Part shown: piece after piece, positions 42,476 through 51,506 of the stretch | Layout of the letters: every line of letters begins with the position of its first letter | Position numbering within the stretch: the stretch's first letter is position 1 | Source: Leeuwenhoekiella aequorea | Lineage (GTDB): Bacteria > Bacteroidota > Bacteroidia > Flavobacteriales > Flavobacteriaceae | DNA: 64,000 bases | Assembly: GCF_004104375.1 (NCBI RefSeq) | Contig: NZ_QOVM01000002.1 | Coordinates: 434,001 to 498,000 of the forward strand | Direction of reading: 5' to 3' | Notes under the pieces: model-generated | Told to the model about the DNA's origin: nothing | The model's input: the letters and a program-made list of their open reading frames with translations, nothing else | The model's database searches: none | Program-made: the position numbers and the translations under genes

Positions 42476-43714
42476 ATGAATCCAACTACTGTATTTTATA
42501 TAATTATATCGTTTATAATTATCAGTTTTGCGATTGATCAAATTCTGGATTGGCTCAATGCAAGACATTTTGATGATCCTATACCTGCAGAATTAGCAGA
42601 TGTATATGACGAAGAAAGTTATCGTAAATCTCAATCTTATAAAAAAGCGAATTCTAAATTCGCTGCACTCTCAAGCGGCTTTATGCTATTGGTAACTTTA
42701 GTATTTTTCTTTGTTGACGGGTTTGCTTATGTAGATACCATTGCACGTTCCATAACTGATAATGAAATATTAGTCGGTTTAATTTTCTTCGGAATAATAC
42801 TAATAGGATCAGATATTTTGACAACGCCATTTAGTTATTTCAAAACATTTGTCATTGAAGAACGCTTCGGTTTTAATAAATCAACCCGAGCTCTATTTTT
42901 TGCAGATAAACTTAAAGGTTGGATTATGACTATTTTAGTTGGTGGTGGTTTACTCGCCTTAATTATTTGGTTTTACCAATTAAGTGGTAGTTCTTTCTGG
43001 ATATACGCCTGGATTCTATTTTCAATTTTTGCATTGATAATGAATATGTTTTACGCCAAGCTAATAGTTCCTTTATTTAATAAGCAAAAACCGCTCGAAA
43101 AAGGATCATTACGAGAGAAAATAGAAGCTTATTCTGCCACAGTCGGTTTTAAACTTGACAATATATTTATCATTGATGGCTCTAAACGCAGCACAAAAGC
43201 AAATGCCTACTTCTCTGGTTTTGGTTCAGAAAAAAGAATAACACTTTACGATACGCTGGTTAATGATCTTGAAGATGAAGAGATCGTAGCCGTATTAGCT
43301 CACGAAGTTGGTCATTATCGTAAGAATCATATTATAATAAATCTCGCCACTTCAATAGTACTTACCGGTTTCACTTTATGGTTACTTGGCATTTTTGTAA
43401 GTCAGCCTATATTTTCTGAAGCGTTAGGAGTTACAACACCCAGCTTTCACGTAGGATTAATCGCTTTTGGAATTCTTTATACACCTATCTCTGGGATTAC
43501 CAGTTTCCTTATGAATCTCTTATCAAGAAAATTTGAGTATCAAGCAGACGATTTTGCTAAAAACACATTTGCCGCAGCACCATTAATTAGTTCGTTAAAA
43601 AAACTGTCCCGCAATAGCCTTAGCAATCTTACACCACATCCTTTATATGTAAAGTTTCAGTATTCGCATCCTACGTTATTGCAACGCTATCAAAATTTAT
43701 CTCAGGCTAAGTAA
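42476..43714 (+). CDS. M48 family (Ste24/CAAX protease-like) membrane metalloprotease
   Basis: A 412-residue integral-membrane zinc protease with helices near 5-20, 62-82, 98-118, 150-168, 175-195, 290-312 and 325-345. The zinc site is HEVGH (His276, Glu277, His280) with a third ligand in EYQADDFA (Glu near 353), matching the M48A/Ste24 group with CAAX protease 1 domain. In bacteria it probably degrades or processes membrane proteins. It follows the TrmH-like gene closely and precedes rel by 95 bases. Confidence 0.93.
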   Translation: MNPTTVFYIIISFIIISFAIDQILDWLNARHFDDPIPAELADVYDEESYRKSQSYKKANSKFAALSSGFMLLVTLVFFFVDGFAYVDTIARSITDNEILVGLIFFGIILIGSDILTTPFSYFKTFVIEERFGFNKSTRALFFADKLKGWIMTILVGGGLLALIIWFYQLSGSSFWIYAWILFSIFALIMNMFYAKLIVPLFNKQKPLEKGSLREKIEAYSATVGFKLDNIFIIDGSKRSTKANAYFSGFGSEKRITLYDTLVNDLEDEEIVAVLAHEVGHYRKNHIIINLATSIVLTGFTLWLLGIFVSQPIFSEALGVTTPSFHVGLIAFGILYTPISGITSFLMNLLSRKFEYQADDFAKNTFAAAPLISSLKKLSRNSLSNLTPHPLYVKFQYSHPTLLQRYQNLSQAK

Positions 43715-43809
43715 AATTCGATAAATCAATGCACAAATATGTGCTGATAGAATAGCATTGGTATTGCTTTTGCAGTTGATTTTCTATTATATAATTGTAC
43801 TTTTAGATT

Positions 43810-46026
43810 ATGACTCCGGTAGATATAGAAAAAGAAAATAAAGAACTTACCAGACGCTACAAAGAATTGTTGCGTATAAGTTATCGCACGCTCTCTGATG
43901 ATGATAAAAAAATGATCAGGAAGGCGTTTGAAGTAGCCGTAGATGCGCATAAAGATCAACGTAGAAAGTCTGGCGAAGCTTATGTTTTTCACCCACTTGC
44001 TGTCGCACGTATTGTAGCCAGTGAGATTGGGATGGATGCCACTTCGATTGCAGCAGCCTTGTTACATGACGTTGTAGAAGATACTTCCTATACGTTAGAA
44101 GATCTAGAAGAACTCTTTGGCCCTACAGTTGCGAGAATAGTAGATGGTCTTACAAAAATATCTAATCTTAAAAAGCATCACGATGCATCGTTGCAGGCAG
44201 AGAATTTCAGAAAAATGCTGCTTACTATTAATGATGATGTACGTGTAATAATTATTAAAATCGCAGACCGTTTGCATAATATGCAGACAATGGATTCTAT
44301 GCGACCAGATAAGCAGGTTAAAATTGCTAGCGAGACACTCTATATATATGCACCTCTTGCGCATCGTATAGGGCTTTATAATATTAAAACCGAACTTGAA
44401 GATCTGGGTCTCAAATATACAGAGCCCGAAGTGTTTAGAAGCATTTCGCGTAAAATGAAAGAGACCAAAGAGCAGCAAGATCAATATATCGAAGAGTTTA
44501 CAAAGGCCGTTCAAAACTCTCTTGATAAAGAGGTTCTGGATTATGAAATTAAAGGAAGACCAAAATCTATTTATAGCATACGTCTTAAAATGCTTAAACA
44601 GAATATTCCTTTTGATGAAGTCTACGACAAATTTGCAATACGTATAATCTATAAGGGAACGCCTGAAAGTGAGAAATTTTTAGCCTGGAAAATTTATTCT
44701 ATTGTGACAGATCACTTTAGACCAAACCCTACCCGATTACGGGATTGGATTTCTTCTCCTAAATCTACCGGTTATGAAGCACTTCATATTACGGTAATGG
44801 GATTAAAAGGACGTTGGGTCGAAGTACAGATTCGATCTGATCGGATGAATGAGATTGCAGAAAAAGGATATGCCGCTCATTATAAATATAAACAAGGTCC
44901 TACTACTGAAACCGAAGAAGATCAAACTCTGGACCAGTGGCTAAATCGCTTACAGGAAGCTTTAGAAAGCAATGAGACAAATGCAGTAGAATTTGTTGAA
45001 CAGTTTAAACTGAATTTATACAACAAAGAAATATTTGTATTTACGCCACAAGGTGAACTGAAATCACTCCCTAAAGCGGCTACTCCGCTTGATTTTGCTT
45101 TTAGTATCCATACTGAAATAGGTATGCATACAAGAGGTGCGCGTGTAAATGGAAAATTAGTTCCGTTAAGTCACGAATTAAAAAGTGGAGATCAAGTTGA
45201 AATTATCACCTCAGAACACGCAAGACCTAATAACAACTGGCTTGATTATGCAACTACGGCACGGGCTCGTGCAAAAATAAAATCTTCTTTAAAAGATGAG
45301 AAGAAAGTAATTGCAGAAGATGGTAAAGTTATTCTACACAGAAAGCTACGCTCACAAAAAATCTCTCTTGATGAGAATATTATAAACGAGATGGTTCTGT
45401 ATTTTAAGCTTAAAACAAGTCTTGATTTGTTTTATAGAGTGGGTATAGGAACCATTGATAATAAAATGATTAAAGAGTACGCCGCATCGCGCAGTAATGC
45501 TTTTGTAAGTTATATTAAGAATAAAATACGCAAGGCTCCTGTAGCCGAGCATGTAGATAAAGATGAAATTACAGACAAATACGATATGCTCGTATTTGGT
45601 AAAGATGAGCAAAAGTTAGACTACTCGCTTGCAAAATGCTGTAACCCGATACCTGGAGATAAGGTCTTTGGATTCACAACAGTTTCTGAGGGGATTAAAG
45701 TACATAAACAAAATTGTCCTAACGCTATTGCGCTTCAAAGTAACTATGCCTATCGCATAATTCCTGCGAAATGGATTGACTCTTCGGCGCAAGAATTTCA
45801 AGCAGATCTTGAACTATCAGGTATTGATACATTAGGTCTGGTTAATGGTGTTACCCGAGAAATTTCTGAACATATGCATGTAAATATGCGAAATTTAAAT
45901 TTCACTACACACGATGGTATATTTAAAGGAAACATTACCGTAATTGTGAAGAATAAAGAGCATTTACGCAGGCTGATAGAAAACCTCAAAAAAATAAACG
46001 GTATCGACAAAGTCATACGTCTGTAA
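43810..46026 (+). CDS. bifunctional (p)ppGpp synthetase/hydrolase (Rel/SpoT)
   Basis: A 738-residue long RSH alarmone enzyme. The HD hydrolase domain has His61 and the HD-ED motif (His86-Asp87, Glu90-Asp91), intact. The synthetase follows (GRPKSIYSIRLKM, YDKFAIRII, the GYEALHITV motif). TGS (about 400-460, IFVFTPQGELKSLPKAATP), a zinc-finger-like/helical region with CCNPIPGD and a C-terminal ACT domain (about 660-738) complete it. Both catalytic halves look functional, so it probably both makes and degrades (p)ppGpp. A weaker promoter-like box (TACTTTTA) lies at 43798. Confidence 0.95.
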   Translation: MTPVDIEKENKELTRRYKELLRISYRTLSDDDKKMIRKAFEVAVDAHKDQRRKSGEAYVFHPLAVARIVASEIGMDATSIAAALLHDVVEDTSYTLEDLEELFGPTVARIVDGLTKISNLKKHHDASLQAENFRKMLLTINDDVRVIIIKIADRLHNMQTMDSMRPDKQVKIASETLYIYAPLAHRIGLYNIKTELEDLGLKYTEPEVFRSISRKMKETKEQQDQYIEEFTKAVQNSLDKEVLDYEIKGRPKSIYSIRLKMLKQNIPFDEVYDKFAIRIIYKGTPESEKFLAWKIYSIVTDHFRPNPTRLRDWISSPKSTGYEALHITVMGLKGRWVEVQIRSDRMNEIAEKGYAAHYKYKQGPTTETEEDQTLDQWLNRLQEALESNETNAVEFVEQFKLNLYNKEIFVFTPQGELKSLPKAATPLDFAFSIHTEIGMHTRGARVNGKLVPLSHELKSGDQVEIITSEHARPNNNWLDYATTARARAKIKSSLKDEKKVIAEDGKVILHRKLRSQKISLDENIINEMVLYFKLKTSLDLFYRVGIGTIDNKMIKEYAASRSNAFVSYIKNKIRKAPVAEHVDKDEITDKYDMLVFGKDEQKLDYSLAKCCNPIPGDKVFGFTTVSEGIKVHKQNCPNAIALQSNYAYRIIPAKWIDSSAQEFQADLELSGIDTLGLVNGVTREISEHMHVNMRNLNFTTHDGIFKGNITVIVKNKEHLRRLIENLKKINGIDKVIRL

Positions 46027-46031
46027 ATACG

Positions 46032-46039
46032 TAACTTTG
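46032..46039 (+). promoter_or_regulatory. -7 promoter box of the Fur-family gene
   Basis: TAACTTTG matches TAnnTTTG, 11 bases before the ATG at 46051, immediately after the rel stop codon. Confidence 0.6.
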
Positions 46040-46050
46040 CATCTTCAATT

Positions 46051-46539
46051 ATGGGACCGAAAGCAACAATAAATAAAGATCAAGAAGTCGTTAAAAACGT
46101 CTTTACCAAGTTTCTCGAAGAAAATGGTCATCGTAAAACTCCAGAACGCTATGCGATTTTACAGGAGATTTACAATTACAAAGATCACTTTGATATTGAG
46201 ACCTTGTATATAAGTATGAAGAATAAAAAATATCGTGTTAGTAGAGCAACTCTCTACAATACTATAGAACTATTACTTTCATGCGGTTTGGTGCGTAAGC
46301 ATCAGTTTGGGCAAAATCAATCACAATATGAAAAATCATATTTTGATAAGCAGCACGACCACGTAATACTTACAGATACAGGAGAGGTTATAGAATTTTG
46401 CGATCCTCGTATTCAATCAATAAAGAAAACCATCGAAGAGGTTTTTAATATCGAGATTAATAAGCACTCGCTCTATTTTTACGGTACACGTAAAAAAGAT
46501 ATTATAATTAATAACACAATCGAAGACAACAACGCATAA
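46051..46539 (+). CDS. Fur family transcriptional regulator
   Basis: A 162-residue Fur/Zur/PerR-type repressor. The winged helix-turn-helix covers about 15-80 ([44 protein letters not shown]), and the dimerisation/metal domain has [20 protein letters not shown] and a C-terminal His ([10 protein letters not shown]). The CxxC structural zinc motifs of many Fur proteins are not seen. The metal (iron, zinc or peroxide sensing) is therefore open. Its ORF ends one base before purA starts, and it might regulate the metal-uptake locus elsewhere in the window. Confidence 0.9.
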   Translation: MGPKATINKDQEVVKNVFTKFLEENGHRKTPERYAILQEIYNYKDHFDIETLYISMKNKKYRVSRATLYNTIELLLSCGLVRKHQFGQNQSQYEKSYFDKQHDHVILTDTGEVIEFCDPRIQSIKKTIEEVFNIEINKHSLYFYGTRKKDIIINNTIEDNNA

Positions 46540-47811
46540 ATGGCAGTAGATTTACTTCTTGGTCTCCAATGGGGAGATGAAGGTAAGGGCAAAATTGTAG
46601 ATGTTCTTACAAAGGATTACGATATTATAGCACGCTTTCAAGGCGGTCCTAATGCAGGTCATACTCTTGAATTTGATGGTATAAAACACGTGTTACACAC
46701 AATACCTTCTGGTATATTTCATGAAAATGCAATTAATCTTGTTGGTAATGGAGTTGTGATTGATCCAGTAATATTTAAAAAAGAGCTTGACAATCTGGCT
46801 CAATTTAAATTAAATATCAAAGAAAAATTATTGATTTCGCGTAAAGCGCACCTAATATTACCTACACATCGCTTACTTGACGCAGCTTCTGAAGCTTCAA
46901 AAGGAAAAGCAAAAATAGGTTCTACTTTAAAAGGTATAGGTCCCACTTATATGGACAAAACCGGTAGAAATGGTATTCGTGTTGGAGATTTAGAGCTTTC
47001 AGACTGGAAAGATCGTTATGCAAGTTTACGTGATAAGCATATCGATATGATCGATTTTTATGACGCGAAGATTGAATACAATCTTGACGAATTAGAAGCA
47101 GAATTTTTTAAAGCTGTTGAAGTTCTTAAAGCACTTACTTTTATTGATTCTGAAGAGTATTTATATCAAGCGCAGCAAGCAGGTAAATCAATTCTTGCAG
47201 AAGGTGCACAAGGTTCTCTTTTAGATATTGATTTTGGAACGTATCCTTTTGTAACATCATCAAATACTACTGCAGCAGGTGCTTGTACTGGATTAGGTGT
47301 AGCTCCGGGGCAAATTGCAGAAGTTTTCGGTATTTTTAAGGCTTATACTACACGTGTAGGATCTGGCCCCTTCCCTACCGAACTTTTTGATGAAGTAGGC
47401 GCCACTATGGGTCGCGTAGGTAACGAATTTGGAGCTACCACAGGTAGACCAAGACGTTGCGGATGGCTTGACCTTGTAGCACTTAAATATGCGGTGCGCG
47501 TAAATGGTGTTACACAACTAATGATGATGAAAGGTGATGTTTTAAGTGGTTTTGATACTCTTAAAATCTGTACACACTATAAATACAAAGGGAAATTAAT
47601 AGAACACCTTCCTTACAATATCGAACCAGAAAATGTAGAACCGGTTTATTTTGAGATGAAAGGATGGTCAGAAGATCTTACTAAAATGAAAGGTGATGCT
47701 AAACTTCCTTCAGAACTTAATGAGTACATTGAGTATCTTGAGAAAGAACTAAATGTCCCTATCAAAATAGTATCTGTTGGACCAGATAGGACACAGACTG
47801 TTTATAGATAA
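46540..47811 (+). CDS. purA: adenylosuccinate synthetase
   Basis: PurA makes adenylosuccinate from IMP, aspartate and GTP, the first committed step to AMP. Key motifs are QWGDEGKGKIVDVL (9-22, the GTP/IMP site), NAGHT, GPTYMDKTGRNGIRV (about 129-143) and TTGRPRRCGW. The 423-residue length is typical. It follows the Fur-family gene directly, with no gap, so the two share an mRNA. A perfect palindromic terminator follows after 5 bases. Confidence 0.97.
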   Translation: MAVDLLLGLQWGDEGKGKIVDVLTKDYDIIARFQGGPNAGHTLEFDGIKHVLHTIPSGIFHENAINLVGNGVVIDPVIFKKELDNLAQFKLNIKEKLLISRKAHLILPTHRLLDAASEASKGKAKIGSTLKGIGPTYMDKTGRNGIRVGDLELSDWKDRYASLRDKHIDMIDFYDAKIEYNLDELEAEFFKAVEVLKALTFIDSEEYLYQAQQAGKSILAEGAQGSLLDIDFGTYPFVTSSNTTAAGACTGLGVAPGQIAEVFGIFKAYTTRVGSGPFPTELFDEVGATMGRVGNEFGATTGRPRRCGWLDLVALKYAVRVNGVTQLMMMKGDVLSGFDTLKICTHYKYKGKLIEHLPYNIEPENVEPVYFEMKGWSEDLTKMKGDAKLPSELNEYIEYLEKELNVPIKIVSVGPDRTQTVYR

Positions 47812-47816
47812 ATATT

Positions 47817-47850
47817 AAAAATCCGAAGTTTAAACTTCGGATTTTTTTTT
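47817..47850 (+). terminator. rho-independent terminator after purA
   Basis: ATCCGAAGTTT (47821-47831) and AAACTTCGGAT (47832-47842) form a perfect palindrome followed by a T-run. Confidence 0.88.
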
Positions 47851-47896
47851 CGCTAATTTTCTGAAAATCTTCACAGTTACGCACTCTTCATTAACT

Positions 47897-47904
47897 TACA
47901 TTTG
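47897..47904 (+). promoter_or_regulatory. -7 promoter box of the metallopeptidase gene
   Basis: TACATTTG matches TAnnTTTG, 44 bases before the ATG at 47949. Confidence 0.55.
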
Positions 47905-47948
47905 TCTGGCAAGCTTTGCTGTTTTTTAGAACTTAAACGATCTCATCT

Positions 47949-48989
47949 ATGAAAATTTTTCAGTGTTCAAATTGTAATAATCCTGTATATTTTGAGAATA
48001 CTTCCTGCGAAAAATGTGAAAACAGTTTGGGATATTTATTTGGTTCAGAATCTATACTATCTTTCAAAAGTGCAGGTTATGCCGTCTCTAAAGCTGGGGG
48101 TGAATTAACATACTGTGCAAATTTTAACCAGTCTGCTTGCAACTGGCTTGTTCCTGTAGATTCAAAAAATAAATTTTGCGAAGCCTGCAGTACAAATCAT
48201 ATGATTCCCGATTTATCTATTCCTGAAAATAAATTAGACTGGCGCAAAATTGAAGCTGCAAAACGTCGGTTGTTTTACAGCTTGCATAAATTGAATTTAA
48301 AAACTGAATACACCATTGACGGGGAAAAGCTAAAGTTGACTTTTGATTTCTTAGCTCCTTTAGAAAATGATCCTACAGCTGTAACCACTGGTCACGACAA
48401 TGGTTTAATTACTCTCAATATTAAAGAGGCTAACGCAGCACATAGAGAATATATAAAAGAACAGCTGGAAGAACGTTACAGAACCCTTTTAGGTCATTTT
48501 AGACATGAAGTTGGTCATTTTTATTGGGATGCTCTTATTAAATCTGATCCTAAAATTCTAGAAGAATTTAGAAGTCATTTTGGTGACGACACGCAGGATT
48601 ATGGAGAAGCCTTACAAAAACATTACAAAAACGGCGCTCCCGCAAATTGGCGTGAGCAATTTATAAGTTCGTACGCAACTATGCACGCTTGGGAAGATTG
48701 GGCTGAGACCTGGTCCCATTATATGCATATGATGGATATGCTTGAGACAAGTTATAATTTTGGACTCGAGATAGATCCAGAACTTAAAAAAGTACCCAAT
48801 CTAGATGTAAGTTGTGATTTTGATCCGTATTTAGAAAAAAGTATGGAAAAAATTATCAAACATTATTTGCCACTTACCTACGTTGTAAATTCTTTAAACA
48901 GAAGTATGGGTCATGCAGACGCTTACCCCTTTATAATTTCTGAACCCGTAATAAAGAAATTAGCATTTATTCATAAATTAGTAAATTAA
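47949..48989 (+). CDS. putative zinc-binding metallopeptidase with N-terminal zinc ribbons
   Basis: A 346-residue soluble protein. The N-terminus has two zinc-ribbon-like Cys pairs (CSNCNNPVYFENTSCEKC, then a second set ending FCEAC near residue 80). The catalytic core has HEVGHFYWD (HExxH) and further conserved acidic/His positions (WEDWAETWSHYMHMMD). This is the DUF4344-like/putative zinc-binding metallopeptidase family of proteobacteria and Bacteroidota, whose substrate is unknown. A CYTH-domain gene follows after 17 bases and is probably co-transcribed. Confidence 0.9.
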   Translation: MKIFQCSNCNNPVYFENTSCEKCENSLGYLFGSESILSFKSAGYAVSKAGGELTYCANFNQSACNWLVPVDSKNKFCEACSTNHMIPDLSIPENKLDWRKIEAAKRRLFYSLHKLNLKTEYTIDGEKLKLTFDFLAPLENDPTAVTTGHDNGLITLNIKEANAAHREYIKEQLEERYRTLLGHFRHEVGHFYWDALIKSDPKILEEFRSHFGDDTQDYGEALQKHYKNGAPANWREQFISSYATMHAWEDWAETWSHYMHMMDMLETSYNFGLEIDPELKKVPNLDVSCDFDPYLEKSMEKIIKHYLPLTYVVNSLNRSMGHADAYPFIISEPVIKKLAFIHKLVN

Positions 48990-49006
48990 CGCAAAGCATA
49001 GTATAT

Positions 49007-49579
49007 ATGTATGAGGTCGAATTAAAAGTTAAGCTGGAGGATTATTATGCAACTAGAAAAAATATCCTAAAAATACAACCTACTTCTACAATTTTATATG
49101 AATATTTTGACCGGTATTATGATCTCAATAATACTTTAACGAGTAGCGAACAAGAATTACGGTTACGCACAAAAACCAATTTGGTTACTTCCCAAGAATC
49201 ACATTTCTTAACATTCAAGGATTCCCCATTTGATCTATACAGTAAATCAAAACCAGAATTTGAAAGTGAGATCATAGACCCGATAGCTATAGATAGTTTA
49301 CTTAAAAAACTGAATTATAAAGAAAGCCTGAGTTATAAAAAAAACTGCGAAGTATTTAATGTGGTATTTGAAAACAATGAACTTGAAGTTTCATTAGTGA
49401 AAATCCGCGGGCTTAAAGATTCTTTTCTAGAAGTTGAAACTTTAAGTGAAACACTAAACAATACGTCAAATTTGCTGAAAATTCTTCATCGATATTTAAC
49501 TGAAATTAAGTTATCAGAAAGTCAAATTTGCACCGCGTACTATGTTGATATGTTTAAAGAAGTACGTGAAGCAGAATAA
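49007..49579 (+). CDS. CYTH domain protein (class IV adenylate cyclase-like)
   Basis: A 190-residue CYTH/triphosphate tunnel metalloenzyme. The ExExK signature is present at the N-terminus (EVELKVK, residues 3-9). The LRLRTKT segment, a LTFKDS strand and an EVETLS acidic strand provide the expected tunnel residues. Members hydrolyse triphosphates (thiamine triphosphate, polyphosphate) or make cAMP; without cAMP machinery in view, triphosphatase activity is at least as likely. It is in the same unit as the zinc-ribbon metallopeptidase. Confidence 0.87.
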   Translation: MYEVELKVKLEDYYATRKNILKIQPTSTILYEYFDRYYDLNNTLTSSEQELRLRTKTNLVTSQESHFLTFKDSPFDLYSKSKPEFESEIIDPIAIDSLLKKLNYKESLSYKKNCEVFNVVFENNELEVSLVKIRGLKDSFLEVETLSETLNNTSNLLKILHRYLTEIKLSESQICTAYYVDMFKEVREAE

Positions 49580-49663
49580 CCTTAGTTAAAGCCGCATTTT
49601 CATTTCGACCTAGAATTTGTTTTAATAGTGAAATGCGAATACGATCTAGAGTGGAAATTCCGT

Positions 49664-49671
49664 TATATTTG
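49664..49671 (+). promoter_or_regulatory. -7 promoter box of the OstA-like gene
   Basis: TATATTTG matches TAnnTTTG, 14 bases before the ATG at 49686. Confidence 0.6.
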
Positions 49672-49685
49672 CGTCAAAATTCGCT

Positions 49686-51506
49686 ATGCCCAATTTTTTT
49701 AGAAATACCGTTATTTTTATAATTCTGTTTATTACAACTTATACTTCTGCACAAGAAGGTAAGGAATTAAATATTCAGTCTGATATAGAACAAATTGACG
49801 AAGTTAAATATCCCGGTGCTATTGTAATGTATAAAAGCACTAAGCAAGTATACATACAGCACGAAGGGATAGAAATGTGGTGTGATCTTGCCTTTAATTA
49901 CAAGGATGAAAATTTTGTAAGAGCGATAGGTAATGTTCGTATGAATCAAGGTGATACAATCACTATGCGCAGTAATTATGCAGAATATAACGGGGATACA
50001 CAGTTTGCCTGGGCTTCAGGAGGTGTTAATCTACAAACTCCCACGGCTACATTAGATACAGATACACTTTATTTTGACCGTATAAAACAGCAAGCATATT
50101 ATAGAAATAAAGGAACCCTTAGAGACACCTCTAGTGTCATCACAAGTAAAATAGGCCGTTACTTCTTAGATCAAGACAAATATTCTTTCGTCCAAAATGT
50201 AGTGGTTACAAATCCAGAATATGTAATTAATAGTGATCAATTAGACTTCTTTTCAGAGAAAGGAATCGCCTATTTATATGGACCTTCAACTATAACAAGT
50301 GATGCGAGTGTTGTTTATTGCGAACGCGGATATTATGACACACGTAACGATAATGGATACTTCGTTAAAAATTCAAGAATAGATTACGACAACAGAACGG
50401 TGTATGGCGATAGTTTATATTTTGACAGGCCTACTAATTTTGCATCGGCAACTAACAATATTAAGGTTATTGACACCGCTAATAAAAGTATCATTAAAGG
50501 TCATTACGCTGAAGTATACAAAGCTAAAGATTCTGTATTTATAACTAAGAGAGCGGTTGCCATTACAGTTCAGGATAATGATTCTATATACGTACACGGG
50601 GATCGATTGGTCGTGACAGGTATTCCTGAAAAGCGAATTGTGAGAGGGTATAATAATGTACGCTTATTTAAAAGTGACTTAAGTGGTAAGTCTGATTCAA
50701 TCCATATTAATCAAGAAACTGGTCTCACGCAAATGCTGGGGAAACCAATTTTATGGAATGGTTTAAGCCAAATGACCGGTGATACAATACACTTAAGAAG
50801 CAACATCATTACTGAAAAATTAGATTCACTTCATGTGTTTAAAAATGCATTTTTAGCACAGCAAGATACTATTCCGCTATACGATGACCGAAGGAATAAA
50901 GCCTATAATCAAGTCAAAGGTGACGACTTATACGGTTCATTTAAAGACAATAAACTACATCAATTAGATATCATCAAAAATGCAGAAAGTATAAATTATA
51001 TGCGTTCTGAAGATGGAGTGCTTCAAGGAATAGACAAAAGCAAATCTGCATCAATCTCAGCTATCATAGAAAATAATGAGATCACTGAAATAACAAAGCT
51101 GAGACAAGTTGATGGTGATGTATTTCCGCTTTCCTTATTTGAAAAAGAAGCCAGGCAATTTCCTGGTTTAAACTGGCGAGGTGAGGAACGCTTACTAAGT
51201 AAAGAAGATATTTTTAAGGGAGAAGCTCCATTTACACTTACAAAAATTGAGGGAATACCTTTACCCGAGATTGAAGAAGACTTTTTTGATAATTCGATAC
51301 CTGATAATAAGTTAGACATTCCTGATGCATCACAACTTAGCCCTTCAGATTTTAAAAATCGCGAAGAAGATGCTCCTGCCATAGGTGTACCGGTTAATGA
51401 AAAGGCAACCGTCAAAAAAGACACTTTAACTGATACAAAAACGAAGAGTTCGTTGAAGGAAAAAGCTCCTGCAAAAACTAACGATTCTACTCAAACAGAA
51501 AATTAG
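49686..51506 (+). CDS. OstA-like (LptA/LptD-N family) protein
   Basis: A 606-residue exported protein with a signal peptide (1-22, ending TSAQ). Its body is a long OstA-like beta-jelly roll, recognisable from repeated short strands such as IGNVRMNQGDTITMRSNYAEY, ASGGVNLQTPTATLDTDTLYFD and YGPSTITSDASVVYCERGYYDT, the pattern of LptA and LptD N-domains. In Bacteroidota such proteins are thought to help LPS transport to the outer membrane. The C-terminal about 100 residues are charged and Pro/Ser-rich, probably disordered. The class III aminotransferase gene starts immediately after its stop. Confidence 0.9.
   Translation: MPNFFRNTVIFIILFITTYTSAQEGKELNIQSDIEQIDEVKYPGAIVMYKSTKQVYIQHEGIEMWCDLAFNYKDENFVRAIGNVRMNQGDTITMRSNYAEYNGDTQFAWASGGVNLQTPTATLDTDTLYFDRIKQQAYYRNKGTLRDTSSVITSKIGRYFLDQDKYSFVQNVVVTNPEYVINSDQLDFFSEKGIAYLYGPSTITSDASVVYCERGYYDTRNDNGYFVKNSRIDYDNRTVYGDSLYFDRPTNFASATNNIKVIDTANKSIIKGHYAEVYKAKDSVFITKRAVAITVQDNDSIYVHGDRLVVTGIPEKRIVRGYNNVRLFKSDLSGKSDSIHINQETGLTQMLGKPILWNGLSQMTGDTIHLRSNIITEKLDSLHVFKNAFLAQQDTIPLYDDRRNKAYNQVKGDDLYGSFKDNKLHQLDIIKNAESINYMRSEDGVLQGIDKSKSASISAIIENNEITEITKLRQVDGDVFPLSLFEKEARQFPGLNWRGEERLLSKEDIFKGEAPFTLTKIEGIPLPEIEEDFFDNSIPDNKLDIPDASQLSPSDFKNREEDAPAIGVPVNEKATVKKDTLTDTKTKSSLKEKAPAKTNDSTQTEN

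Noticed and set aside
44104-44514. Minus-strand open frame of 136 codons
   Set aside because: It lies entirely inside the hydrolase/synthetase region of the rel gene, whose reading frame has intact motifs. It is a shadow frame.
51023-51424. Minus-strand open frame of 133 codons
   Set aside because: Antisense to the charged C-terminal region of the OstA-like gene, without its own promoter or domain.
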